Source of the DNA: Fasciolopsis buskii
Lineage: Eukaryota; Platyhelminthes; Trematoda; Plagiorchiida; Fasciolidae
DNA: 64,000 nucleotides
Direction of reading: 5' to 3'
Assembly (NCBI GenBank): GCA_008360955.1
Contig: LUCM01008482.1
Location: forward strand, 62,001-126,000
The position numbers and the translations under genes are program-made. The notes under the pieces were generated by a model. That model saw only the letters and a list, made by a program, of their open reading frames with translations. It did not search any database and was not told the origin of the DNA. Below are positions 47,831 to 60,190 of this stretch, piece by piece. How positions within the stretch are numbered: the stretch's first letter is position 1; each line of letters starts with the position of its first letter.

Positions 47831-50039
47831 TTTTGTTTCCCATTTTCAGCCAGGCAAGGAGTAAACCCATTTTTGTGCCTGCAGTGAGTACTTCTTTGAG
47901 CGGAAAAGCTGCACAACATAGTCCAACGCAGGAGAAGCGTGCCCGATAATTTGAGGGCACTTTTAGTCCCTATATACCTCATTTCCAGAGTAGTCTTTCT
48001 AATGCTTGCATCCTCGGGCGAAGAAACAAACGGGATATGCGTGACAGATCAACTTCTGGCGAACTCTGTAAACAAATATTCCAAACGTTTGTTTGTTGTC
48101 TCTGCAATATTCACTTCGCATGAATCGGTAGGTGAATTTTAGGCACTGCCAAAATTCGGAAATGTGTAGATATGACGCACGAGCGCCACAAACGTAGATC
48201 TGGTGTGAAAATTTTTAGTCTATGACAGCTCATCCAAAATAAATGACAACTTTCAGGACTTGCGTTTTAGAGAATTAAGTCGTCGATTGAATGGCTCATC
48301 GTCCTACATCTACATGCAAATTATGACTGAAAAGCATAGAAGAACCGTTCATGCTTGCAGCTAACCTGGACACGAACTTGAGTCGGACGACTGCCTGTCA
48401 AATATCAGACCCTGCATGTCAAACATCAGACCTTGCCTGGTTAATCTAATTTTTCTACTCACGGTCTTTCTCCCCGGAGTTGGGCCTCAGTTAGTGCCGG
48501 TGAATATGCACCAGTGATCACTCAACGATGAAATAGCCGTAAAGTGCTTTTCTGGGTTTCAATGCTGAGCTTGAAGAATATAATGTATTTCTAGTTTGCT
48601 GACTTTCTAACTGGTCGGGGTAACTCTTCCTAAGATGGATCTTTTAAGTAGTCAGTGATGAAAGAAATCAGAATTTATTGCAAGAAAACTTTACTATCTT
48701 CAAAAGTTTTGTTTTGGATAAACATCAAAACTCTAAAGACCGACAAGGGAATACAAAGGTAGCGAAATTACATGAGGACATTCGCTACTCGTTTCGAAGT
48801 GCGTATTCACGTTCGATTGGGTCAACTGGCTGCTTGGATATAAGAGTGCTAGGTAAAATTTGATTCAATCACGAATGTTCGGAGGAAAAATTCATTATCT
48901 CTTTGATGTAAATTGAAACAGAATGGCCAAAACGGCATACTGTAGAAATCCGAAAAGAAGAACAAATGGTGCGAGAAAATCAATAGGCTTGTTTTTTGCT
49001 TTTGGACAAGGACAATTGCTTTTTGTGGTACGTTTGAACGATATTTATTGAAGTGAGAAAAAAACGAGACGTAAACTATGGTCATCACCACTTTTCATTT
49101 GCATTGGTCTAAGATCATCATGCCATCATCCAGCATACGCACAACATTATGTGTTTCCGAACAGGTCCGTCCGACCGGTTGAGATTGAATTTCTGTAATC
49201 AGAGTAGGAAAATAGTAGTTTCAGACGTGGAATAAAACAGAGATGATGATTTTTGGGTCAAGTTTTACCTGTTGCTTTGGCGACAATACTGTTAGCTTAC
49301 ACAGCTGACAGCTCAATTACGTCAGTTCTTCTGCACCGTTCAGCTTCTGCTGAGACAAATATTCATTCGACGAAAAACAACATTAAAATCAGTAGACGGA
49401 CATGGAACACAGAAATGGTTGCTCACTCAGGATCTGGAATCAGTTGTTATTTCACAAGCACGCTGTAATTCAAAATTACTGATGGTCCAGTACCACGGAA
49501 CAAATCTGCGCATGAGTTTATGCATGAAGACCCAAGTGTGGTGATCGTGCGGCGGACCAGGGAAACGCAGTTTCCAAGATATTTCTGAATAGGACGAGTC
49601 GATTCAGTGAGCACATTTATAAATACGTCTTTTGTTTTCAGAACTGATGAAACGAGTAAATACCGGATACTCTGAAAAGCTGTTACAATGAGACAGCAGC
49701 TTGACGTGGTGTGATGACTTGGGTATCACTTTGACTCAGCGAGCTATACAGGATGCTTTATCTTAAGCCAAAGGTTCAACCATCTCGCTAAAGTAAAATG
49801 GTGGACGCCTGATGAAATATCCTTTTGGTCCTTCATGTTGCGGGTTGATCTGAAATGACAGCTCAATCGGAAAATGAGTGCAACAGTGATGTTTTCAGGT
49901 AAACGGGCTTCCACTCAGCCACTCATCCCTGTATTGAGAATAAGTTCTTGTTAGAACCTGAGACTTTGCTCTAAACCTAATCGCTGTCGTGCTGTCTTCT
50001 GAACTACCTAGCAATATTCTTCCAAGAGCCTGAATGAAC
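47831..50039. other. No recognised gene
   Basis: Frames at 48678-48863, 48849-49091 and 49253-49468 carry no motif. No SINE or LINE signal until about 50040. Confidence 0.45.
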
Positions 50040-51830
50040 AGCACAAGCACAACGAATTACATACTTCATTGGTTGTCATGCAGGAAAATCAGGACTGCGC
50101 AGTCCAATACCTTGATCAAGGTGGGTAGTATTAAACTTGTGCCTGCTTCGGCTTCCCGTGCTGGGTTAAAGCCCCACTGCCTTGTGGATAAAGTTTTGAG
50201 TCAGAGTCCGATTAGTGTTCCCAAAGGTATTCCTTTCTGCGGTTTGGGCAGCCGCGAAGTATCGACCACCGGTTTGGCTCCAACTTACTTTCTACAAGTT
50301 GCTTTTCTAATTTTAGTTCTTCCAATGAAGGTTCCAAGTCATGTGCCAGGAAGAATTGCGGCTCGGCGGATTTACCTAATGGAACCACTAGTATAAGTGG
50401 AAGAGATATTTTGTACGCATTATTTAAGCCCAAGTGTTCACTTCACTTAGCCCCCTGCAATATTCACACGCCCTAGTTGGACCTCTTGAAAGTTCTACAG
50501 CAGGTGTATACTGTGCCTCCTAGAAGCCTGTAAAATATCCCACTCCCATAATCACTATTCGTAGCCCAGATACAACCGCATTCTTTCACTTCACTCTTCA
50601 CGTGTCCGGTGATCCGATTTCGAGTGCTGGATTTGGGATCGATCTGAGCATGCGAGCACTTTTTAATTTGATCCTAGTCAAAAATCACTTGTGTGTATTT
50701 CGGCAGTACGGTTCTATACGTGTCAATAGGCATTCGATTGAAACGTTGTTCGTTCGTCATATCTGTATATGCGCCCACTGCTTGCAAGTCCAGTGAGGCG
50801 AAAGACGAGTTCTGCTGGGACTTATCTAGATTACTCCGAAGTGGGCGTTGAACGAAGTTTATGGTCGTTGGTGATGATTTTAAAGCTCGCAGGCATTATC
50901 CTCCGTTGATTCTCTATGGATCGCGAAAGATGTATAAGCAGGAACTAAGCCAACATTTATCTCGGTCGAAGTGGCATTGATCAAATGTCCACTTTGCAAT
51001 ACACCTTAGTACACAGGCACATGTTCCGTATGCATACAATTTCTGCATCTCTTGATTCGAAAACGGTGTTCTAGTCAGTCGACCATGCATTTCTCTGACA
51101 CTAAGTTTCATTGAGTGACGTTCAAAAAAATTCACTTCATTTATCCATTCTCTGGATACAAAAATCCGAAGCCGAGTTTACGTTGACAGCGATCTTTCGC
51201 CTGAGCTCACAGCAAGAAGTGATTCCATTGACGCTTACCAATTCGAGACATCTGTGACGTCTGCGGTTGTCGATAACAGTTCGGTACTGCTCTACGGCGC
51301 CGAAACATGGTTATTCAGATCAGAAGATATGCGAACACTTTTGGTGTTTGAACACCGTCATCGTCATAGTACTAGTGGTATATAGTGGTAGAATTTAGTG
51401 ACTAACTCGAAGGTTAGGGTTCGTCCCTTAGAACAGGCACTGAATCAGAATAGTTTAAGATGGCTGCGACATAGTTTGTTTTTGCCCACAGAGTGATTTT
51501 CTTGTCGTTCGCTGACGTCTGAGGCAAGTAGTGACTGAAAGAGGTTTGCTATGTAACCAGTCGATGGCATGACAAAAGAGTATGAAAATATTAACCCGTA
51601 AACTCGTATCGGTGTAGTTGGCCTACCGAGTTGAGGTCATTGAGATTCTTCCAGGCGATGGTGGGATACAGCGGGCGAACTGACCAATTGGCACAGCTAA
51701 TGGCGTTCTTTCACTTGAAACCTTTCCCCTGCTGTATGGTTCCTACTTTGACTGTTTTGCAGTCCATCTTCCACTGTTCCTATTCCTTTCATTTTTTTGG
51801 GTTGATGGTGCTGTATAGTACCAACTAATG
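50040..51830 (+). mobile_element. RTE-like family 2 copy (c), internally deleted
   Basis: The 5' part (50140-50400) matches 15130-15400. The endonuclease start follows: FNIHTLGQVGPLESS near 50450, TLHVSGDPISSAGFGIDLS near 50595-50650 and RQYGSIRVNRHSIE near 50700. It then jumps to a reverse-transcriptase relic AGIILR near 50890 and to the C-terminal part: FRSEDMRTLLVFEHRHRH near 51315, with the 3' UTR ending near 51830 in GATGGTGCTGTA (compare GATGGTGCTGTG near 13970). The palm and catalytic motifs are absent. Confidence 0.7.
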
Positions 51831-53500
51831 CCTGGGCAAACCCGATAATTTTGGGAACTGAACTGAGTTAGAGAGCAAATCAAATCGGCACTGGCCATCA
51901 GCAGACGGGATCGGAGATTGGATTTTGTAAATTTCCGGGGATTTCCGTCATAATTCACCCAAATCAGCGTAGTCGTTGACTTCTGTGGAAACAATGTATT
52001 TTTGATATGGCGCAACCACACAGTTTCAGCTTGGAATTGAAATGGAGGTAAGCGATTTCCAAGCGATTTGATCTCGGAGAGGCTATCTCAAATTTCGCTG
52101 AACGTAATATCAGAGAGTAAAATTGCCGCGTCCTCCGGCCAGTTTTCGTTTGCAAAGCATTTCTTCACATCCAAGAGGATATAAATGGAGATTGATTACA
52201 TGGTGTCTTGTGTGAATCTAGCCGTAACAAATATTCATAATTTGTTATCTGTTTGAATGACCACATTTAGGCTCATGACAGGCAGTCGATAACGATGGCG
52301 AGGAAAACTCAGCTCTTCTATCGGTGTTTAACTAGTTTACACAACTGACTAATGAGTTGCTGGCTCATTTTCTTTGCGATCTTTCATGAAGCAGACGAAT
52401 GTACTAACACTGTTAATATGTCCAGACGATAACCTTGCAAAACACCACACGAATTCATCGCATGAGCATGCATTTTGGCAGAAAAGAGATGCTGCAATCA
52501 ACTTTCCTGTAAGTCACCTTCGGATTTCTTTTTGAAATTCACCCTGTATCCTCTCAGTCTATGTGTTTTCGGAAACTGATTTTTGAAATTTTGCACTGCT
52601 ATCACTGCTCTTCACTAAGTTGAGTAGCGCTGCACCAGTGCATGTGATCCAGTTCGGCACTGCTGCAGTAAGTACAAATACCACCTTAGTAGGATACTAA
52701 ATATTAATCTCATTATAGGTAATTAAAGAGTTCGTCTGGATAAGGGCGCACCGTGGGTTAAGAAACATGATATAAAGAAGTAAGATGGCAGTCAAAGAGC
52801 AAGCCAATATTTCCAAGTTTATCTCTCTTCGAGAGGGCGAGATCTAGAAAAAATAGAACAGCATTTTCCTTAAAACTTTCCAAATGAGGCGATTTGTTTT
52901 GTGGTTGGCTGAGGCTGCTTCTCTAAGTGAACGACGCTTTCAACAATCTTACGAATTCCCGGTGGTAATAACAATATTATTATTATCGTTATTTTCTTTA
53001 TGACTACTGTCGCTAGTAAAAGTAGTGATATTAGTGATAATAGTACTAGTAGAATCTGTTGTTGTACTTTTGACTTGATTAGCAAAGACAGTAATCACAA
53101 GGCTTATTTGGTATATTGTCGTCTTTGGAATTCCTTCTTTGAAAATACTAGTTTTGTGTGTTAATCACGCCAATTAACCACAATTTTGTGCTTTTCAATG
53201 CAACTCTATTTTGAATATTAGTAGGCTTTGACTAGGTTATGATTTCGGTTCTCAATCTATCAAGTTTCCTGTTAATGCAACAACAATTGCACTGGGATAA
53301 ACAGCTAGGGTTAATGATCATAAGCTACACTGCCGATTAATCACAAATGCAGAATGGGGTCATTTTGTCATTATATAAACAGAGCTGTTCAAATGTGCAA
53401 CAATTTGTTTGCAATGCGCTCAATCGCAGTTCGCAGTTTTGCCTAAGAAGAGTGACCACGTCCTCAGCGAAAACGAACGGTTCAATCAAAATCGACTCAC
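51831..53500. other. No recognised gene; ATT-type microsatellite
   Basis: It includes an AATAATAATATTATTATT-like imperfect run near 52965-52995. Two GTAAGT donors at 52509 and 52670 follow short open stretches and are discussed in the findings. Confidence 0.4.
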
Positions 53501-53634
53501 TTGTATTGCTGAATCAAATAGGCGAGGCCCTCATAAATTCCATTGGAGAAGTAAGCTCGGGATTGAACGGCAATATCAATAAGCTGTTGTGAGGATATCT
53601 TGCGCTGAATCAAGTCGCCGCCAAATGTGTATAA
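53501..53634 (-). CDS. Putative exon (c) of an unrecognised minus-strand gene
   Basis: On the minus strand the acceptor TTCATTCTGCTTTACAG is followed by 134 open bases and the donor AA|GTGAGT; both signals are strong. The open frame reads LYTFGGDLIQRKISSQQLID, IAVQSRAYFSNGIYEGLAYL, IQQY, 44 codons plus two bases (phase 0 in, phase 2 out). This fits directly after the exon at 54656-54782, which ends in phase 0. The overlapping plus-strand 81-codon frame is then its shadow. Family not recognised. Confidence 0.4.
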
Positions 53635-54655
53635 CTGTAAAGCAGAATGAAAACAACAGCTTGGAACATTACAAACTAATATGACAAGTTCATCGGATCA
53701 CAAACTCTTTTCCACTTGAAGTTTCAGATGATACAGTTTATCGGCACTGCACCACGATTTAGAAATTCGGTTCCATAAGTCCCTGGATCAAATTACTTTG
53801 TGGCAATCATGGCAGTTCACGAACCGTGAAAGTCTCAAGGTAGCAGTATCTGGCTTTCAAACCAAGGATATCGTTAGATAAAGCTTGATCGCCGTGAATT
53901 AAAGTTTCTTCGTAAAAAGTCTAAAAGTCAAACACGAAATATTCACATCTTCCATCTATGTCCCTGAGGGTTCAGCTGGCAGCGCTTTGGATCTTCCATT
54001 TCATCTTGAAACCAGCGGAGATGAATGAACGGACGGTGGTACTACTTCTCGGCGAAATTTATCTTTGACAATTTGAATAATATTCTAAAGGCGCGTTCTG
54101 TAACTTCAGAACTTGGCTATTCATAGGAAACTCCGTAGAACCTTGAAAAAAACACCATCAAAACGAAAGTGTCGAAAAGAATGAACTGCATCAAATAACC
54201 GAAGAAATTAAAAGCCTTTAGAGTAAAGAGCAGAAATTTGAGAGCATCATCCGTTAATCTGAAGCAAATATTTCACTTTCTCCAAGAGTACCTCAGAGGA
54301 CCACAGCGTATCTCTCTGTACCAAATGAGCAATTAGAAAGTCTCCACAGGGCAGTGAATATCGGTTTGACATGAAATGATATGATGAAACAGCTTAATCG
54401 CCAACAACGACAGAATTTCATGACATACCGAATCTGGTAACATTAAGGCAGTTTATTTCTTAACTCTCCGTTCTTTTATGACGATTGGCTGGCAAGTGAT
54501 CATATCTCAGAAGAATAGCCAGTAGCATTTACTTCTGAGCTAACCTTCTGAGACCCCCCATCTAATCACATTACATCATCACCTACGTAAAATTTTTAGG
54601 AACTTTATACCTTATCAACGAAACAAAAAATAACCGTCATCTGCTGAAGACTTAC

Positions 54656-54782
54656 AACTCCATCGTCTTTCGAATAGAAAATAATCATCTTGTCTGAACC
54701 AGTTTGACATATGAACGGCAAGTTCCATTGACGGAAAAGGTAGTAGGCGAAGATTGAAGCATAGTCCAGAAGGCGGTCCGGA
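54656..54782 (-). CDS. Putative exon (b) of an unrecognised minus-strand gene
   Basis: The minus-strand open segment ends at a consensus donor GTT|GTAAGT. The frame contains PDRLLDYASIFAYYLFRQWN, LPFICQTGSDKMIIFYSKDD, GV. The start given (after AATGAAAG) makes it 127 bases and phase-compatible with the exon at 55212-55321. That acceptor has a poor pyrimidine tract, and the alternative AG a few bases upstream would create a stop, so the 5' limit is uncertain. The peptide mixes an aromatic-rich amphipathic helix with short hydrophobic strands; the family is not recognised. Confidence 0.4.
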
Positions 54783-55211
54783 CTTTCATTCCTATCGACC
54801 CGAGATCGTTTTCAAATGTGTGGGTTTACGCGGATGCGAGGGTAAAATTTGAATAGAAAAATAAAAATAACCATGGCTGCTGGTTTGATATGAAGTGATT
54901 ATTTATACCTTTAATTACTTTTGTTAGTAATGCTAGAATATGTGAAAGGATGTCATGGAAACAAATGGGTTGCCCAACCGGAAGTGGACAATTACGATTA
55001 GATTAAGATCTTCGGGTTTCCCAAAACGAAGTTGACCACTTGGCCTCCAACTGATAAGACGAAACATGCTGAAATTATTTGCATTCTTCCAAGATTACTC
55101 AAGTACCTAGCCTAAGTGTCGCGTCCTAGTTTGATGTCGGGAGTCGCCTGTCGGCCTTGCGACAGTGCCTGTGTCGGAAAATATTTCGTCTTTGCGCGTT
55201 GAATTACTCAC

Positions 55212-55321
55212 TAGTAGTCAAAGTCTGTACTCATCGTGCAGAAAACCCGGGATAGAAGCCGCGAATGGTGTTTTAGGACTGCCTTCGTAATTATCAGGTA
55301 ATTTAGGATCCTTTCGGGATA
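55212..55321 (-). CDS. Putative exon (a) of an unrecognised minus-strand gene
   Basis: On the minus strand the acceptor GCCACGTGTTCGTCGTAG, 110 open bases and the donor CTA|GTGAGT. The frame compatible with the donor reads YPERILNYLIITKAVLKHHS, RLLSRVFCTMSTDFDY plus two bases (phase 0 in, 2 out). An ATG inside it (MSTDFDY) could instead be a start codon. Another frame here is open longer but stops 13 bases before the donor. Order, strand and phase agree with the two exons downstream. Confidence 0.33.
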
Positions 55322-55865
55322 CTACGACGAACACGTGGCAACGCAAAAATTGGTTTATCGTAGATAGGTATGAACTCGTTCCCTGTGAACATACTGCTCT
55401 GGACTCGTTTTTGTCATTATGTATATAAGGGTCAACTCTTTGAAGTTTCACATGGTAATGAGGAAATGAATCGTTTTGTGTAATGGGTAGTTCACTTGCT
55501 CAACCGCAAAAAAACCCTCTCGGTTATCTCTGAGTGCCCAGAAGACCCCAGAATGATATGTATGACATGCAGCTTGCAAGTTATGATCGTTCTCAGGTGC
55601 TCATTTATGCACATTTCGAGCAGTGATCTCTGTAAGCATCTCCGTAGAACCTTTTGGTTGCTGTCGGATTGCTTCTATTCTGCTAACCGGAACGTTCATT
55701 CAAATAGAACTCCAGCATGGAATCTATCGCCTCCCGTCTTAAAAATGTTTTACGTGAAACGAAAATGGGTCTCGGAGAATGAATTGCTAATGATCATAAT
55801 GTGTTCAGCTGAAGAGCTTTTTATCGCAGGTAAATCCAAAACCATTATCTTTCGTACAAACTTAC

Positions 55866-56028
55866 CCCACCTTGAGTCGGTTAACCAAAGCAACACCGAT
55901 CAATGGGTTCGGATTGGTCATACTGCACTGACTTCCATCTCGACCATAGTCATCTTGAAGCAGAGTATTGAGCCGATTAACTGCACCCAAAGTGAAATTG
56001 ATAGGAAGATAAACAATCTTTGTACGTT
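55866..56028 (-). CDS. Putative exon upstream in the same unrecognised minus-strand gene
   Basis: On the minus strand an acceptor ending GCATGCCTTCAAG, 163 bases and a donor GG|GTAAGT. The open frame reads RTKIVYLPINFTLGAVNRLN, TLLQDDYGRDGSQCSMTNPN, PLIGVALVNRLKVG. Its outgoing phase (two bases left) does not fit exon (a), so either an exon between them is missed or this belongs elsewhere. The 183-codon plus-strand frame 55496-56047, which begins at a TTG, overlaps it and is probably the shadow. Confidence 0.35.
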
Positions 56029-56309
56029 CTTGAAGGCATGCATTTAAGATTTTAGATACATCTTTCCCAAATATGATGATTAATTGTCATTTTCGGAATA
56101 GCTGACTTTTCTTTCATGTCAGCCAGATGAGTTCAAGGAGTAGACGAAAATCGGAAAGATAACTAGTGAAAATCTAAACATAATTCTACTCAGGTATGGG
56201 ATCTACAAAATATCTGGAATTTCCACAGGCACAGAGTTGACGTCATTCCCTTGACCGTTTCATTTGAGCATTAGAATGTATTTCATTCTACATTTGACCG
56301 GTCGTGGTC

Positions 56310-56470
56310 AGGCTGTCATTATCAAGCCGTTCCTGCCTGAAAGTCGAGGATTCTAATCCGTGAATTTTGATCTACCTCCCCAATGACATCCCTCTGTTAT
56401 GCACTATCACCTTAATAAAAATAATGAATGTTGTTCGTTCAATAATAAAGGAGGTAAAAGACGAAATATA
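56310..56470 (+). repeat. tRNA-type SINE family 1, diverged
   Basis: GTCGAGGATTCTAATCC (decayed B box, near 56342-56358), the body CTACCTCCCCAATGACATCCC, and the tail TAATAAAGGAGGTAAAAGACGAAAT (56444-56468), which matches the family tail. The B box is damaged, so it is probably an old copy. Confidence 0.6.
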
Positions 56471-56474
56471 AGGC

Positions 56475-59400
56475 AGAAAGTAAGTCGTGGAAACCACCAA
56501 TGTATTCTGCAACAAAATAAACTCCGGTCTGTCAAAGCACAGCCAAGTCGATACAGTTTTTTCAGATTTCGACTAAACCTGGATAAACTAATCTCTTGCA
56601 CTGGTGGTTGACAATAGTGACTCACATAGCGATAGCTCGGCAAATCAATCTTGATTTTACGTCCATATGATTTAAGTTGTATCTTAGGACTAGAAATACG
56701 AGGTAACCAAAAACTCAACAATCTTTTGATTCCAATAGAAACTTGAAAGCATTCCTGACCTGTTAGACTATTTGCCTAGTGTCTCGCGTATTATTCGGTT
56801 CACGCCCTAGAAGGACATTCCTTTCATATCCTTAGAACAATCAAGTAGACAGTGCTGACTATCAGCTCATTTCTATCAGCCCTAAATGTTTTGCCGGAAA
56901 AATTTCAAATGTTAGATATATTTTTGGGCTGATGAATTTACCGAGTTCCATGAAAATCGGGTCTCTCTTTCTGGAACATATTCTTAAAATCCACAGTAAG
57001 GATAGTGTACCCGATTCTCAGAGCAACTCAGTCAAATCACGCAACCTGCAATCCCGAACCTTTGTTTTTCAGACCAAATCAATTTTGTTTGGTTCGAAAG
57101 CATTCAATCATGTCAGCTGTCCTGTTTACATGGTATGCCTTTGAGCCTATAACTAGAGGACTCTGTATGAAGTTATCTAAACGGAAAATGCCTTTTTCGC
57201 ATTTATTTGGCTCAGTTTCCGGTGGATGATCAGGGTACGTCAAACGTTGCTTTCGCTAGTATAACGGTTCTGATGAGCGGAGTCTAAGGGGTGCAGCAGT
57301 TCGGTAACATTGACATTTGTGATTTTGAGCAAATTACTGCTTTTAATAGAATAATGTAAAGTGAATTTATCGTGCAAAACATACTATCAAGGTTTGCGAC
57401 ATTCGTCAGTCGTCTCGACGGTCGGCCTTTCTCGACCGACGAATCATCCTATGATTCTAAGGTCGATTCAGTAATCAAACGTTTCATACGATTCGAACGA
57501 GATTCTAGGTTCGATCTATTAAAGAAGAGTAACAGCATAAAGGTCTCCGAGCAAGTGAGCTTACCTGACAGATTGCAGTAATCTCAAAATCCACGGCGAG
57601 CCCCTGAGGAATATTCGTCCACCCATCCTGGAGCGTACTTCTTACATACCAGAAAGTGTGAACCGTCGATGTGATTCATAGCTTGGTCAAACTCTGGGCT
57701 ATCCAGCACTATCCAACACAACAATCACCTGGTGAGATGCAATCATTTAAGTAACATGATCCACCCCACTCACTTATTCCTTTCTCTGATAAAAACAGTA
57801 CGCCTTGTAAGGCTGAACTAACCGCATAATACCTTGTCATAGACCAAACCTGTAGACCAAATTTCCAATTTACTATACTAACTCCAGGGTGGGTGGAAAG
57901 AGCAAAAAACATTCTCGGTTCAGACATTTTGTTGTCAAAAACGATGCCAATCTTTGGAGCAATAAACGCGATGAAACCATTTAAAGTAGTGAAAGGCACG
58001 TGAAAATCTGACCAACATCTTCCTGTCGTATTCATCCGTAAATGAAAAAATGTATACCAAAAATAAGAAGGGATTGACGAGAATGTTATTGTGCAAATAT
58101 TAAGGGGGTACGAATCGTTCTTCTTGTTCACTTTCTTTGACCAAATTTTAGAGCCCAAAAGAAACAAGTACTCTAAATGGAATCCTCGTTTAAACGGAGT
58201 TGACGTAAGGGCCGTCACTAGATACCTTGGGACGAAAATACTCCCACTCCATGGGATACATTTATAATGTTGACGTTAACCGTGATGTGCACAGTGGAGA
58301 TATATTATTCAATTCAAGCACGTCATGTGCAGTTCGAAGAACACAATTTGAGAAGAAAAACCACCGAGTAGGGAAAGATATTTTGCGTGGGTTTCAGGAC
58401 ACAGAATTTGAATTTTCCATAGTCCCTGAGTTTACATCATAACTTGTGGTTCTTCTGTAGACGAGGTGTAACGTAGGATGGTGTCTTAGAGTATCTTAGC
58501 CCAAGCTTTACAAAGCGGAACAGCAGGACAAGAAAACTCCAAACAATTTGGGACCGTCGCTACTCACTATACTTCATGCTTATTCAAGACATTACAGTTT
58601 TAGGTTCCAGTGCTTCTAAGATTGCAGTTAGATCTAATTGGTATTTTTCATAGGAGGCAATGGGCTGTTTCCACTTCCAGCAATAGTACATATCCAATGT
58701 GCTACAGTGCAACTGACAGCTTCTTGAAGAACCCTAAGAAGAACCTTTGCCAGGCTAGAGATTACGTATTAGGCGTTAACCTGATCGTCACCATCGCTTG
58801 ATCAGTCTATCTGGATTTGGGGTCCCGCGGTTTAACCAAATTCACGGCTGTTCATTCGCTAAATATGCATCCACAGGCCACGTAGTATGCTATTAGGACA
58901 ATAAAGATTACATTTTGTTTGTTTGTTTCCCTAAGGTCCAAGTGACTGTCAACACGACTGAGTGAATAACGAATAACACGCCTCGGGAAGGATTGAGGGC
59001 GGCAGTTAAACTGATCGTGTAATTAGCCGTCGTACGATATATTATTTCTGTAGGTACCGTTCGCGACTAGTACCGGTAGCTTAACTCTGTTAGTAAGTAT
59101 TTGCTGTAAAGTGTACTCAGAACTTAGGGTGCACCGGAGAAATAACAATGTGGAAACCAGGGATGATTATGTGCTGTCACTGCTCGATTCAAAGACGATA
59201 TCCAGCTGGGGACGTGAAGGCTCCAAGTGCTATGAATAATCAGAAAATAAGACGCATAAACTGCAATTGTATTATAGTTAAAGGATGAAGTTAAGGTCGG
59301 TCTCCATGGGGGGTGAAATTTGAGAGATGCAGTGACCACCAAGTTCCCAAATGAGCTGACTAACAGCGGAATTTCACACCAATAGTGCATTGGTCATTCT

Positions 59401-59505
59401 CTTGAGTGAGCCCGAAAGCTTTCTGTTCTCGTCTTAGCGTTGGAAACACAATGACTTTGTTATAGTCGAATGATTTAAGCATTCGATGAGTGATTCAGCA
59501 CTTAC
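56475..59505. other. No firmly recognised gene; several long open frames
   Basis: Minus-strand 57709-58218 is open for 169 codons from a GTG, with an internal GTGAGT donor and CAG acceptor but no motif. Plus-strand 57361-57581 is open and hydrophilic. Minus-strand 57565-57690 is open in two frames up to a GTAAGC donor. None can be assigned; see findings. Confidence 0.35.
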
Positions 59506-59959
59506 CAACCGTGATTGTGATGAAGGTGACTCTTGTTTGGCGATGCGCTGGCTAACTTTCGCTGTAGCGATGCATTGCCGGGAGATCGTAAGCCATGACG
59601 CTTCAGGTAGTTCATTCGATTTCAACAAAAATGAACACCAAATGAAATGCAGGGTTGTGAAGTTTTCGTCTTAATCATAAGGGTAGTCTGTGGTCAATTT
59701 ACTGGACAAAACAAACAGTTGGTATTGTTTATGCCTGGTATACCGTGTTCATAAAGTCTGGAAACAGTCGCAAACAGTTACGCAAACTCGTGGAAGTCCG
59801 CAATTTAAACCACGGCTTTATATTTAACATCACTAAGATCGCAAAGTTAAACGGCCACTGGCCCCAATCTGCAAACTTGGAACAACCATTTCCAATCGCG
59901 TGCAAATTTATTTTTTAGTAATGACATGCTTCACGTTCATGAGCAGTGGAAGGCCATTG

Positions 59960-60190
59960 CAAGTAGCCGCTAAAGCCTAGTACACGGAGCAGGGGGAACC
60001 GACAACTGTGACCCTGAGACTCGGAGTGGTGCAGAATCTTCCAGGACCTCATTAGGTTAGGTGTAATGACCAGCCGAGTGACAGTGAGCTGCAACCCGTC
60101 AAGGAAATGTCTGACGGATCTGGGAGTTGAACCTCTGACAGTTTTGCTGACAGACGATTAATCCGCCCGACCATTACTGGTCGTAAACTC
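59960..60190 (-). repeat. tRNA-type SINE family 2, minus strand, best polymerase III promoter
   Basis: The reverse complement begins GACCAGTAATGGTCGGGCGG with an A-box TGGTCGGGCGG and a B box GGTTCAACTCC about 45 bases later. The tRNA-like head resembles a tRNA-Leu/Ser type (long variable region spacing). The body matches 44895-45125 and 34290-34445. No CCA-type acceptor stem closes, so this is a SINE, not a tRNA gene. Confidence 0.78.

Noticed and set aside
55496..56047. 183-codon plus-strand frame
   Set aside because: It starts at TTG, has no motif, and overlaps a better-supported minus-strand exon candidate. A frame of this length is not very unlikely by chance in 64 kb.
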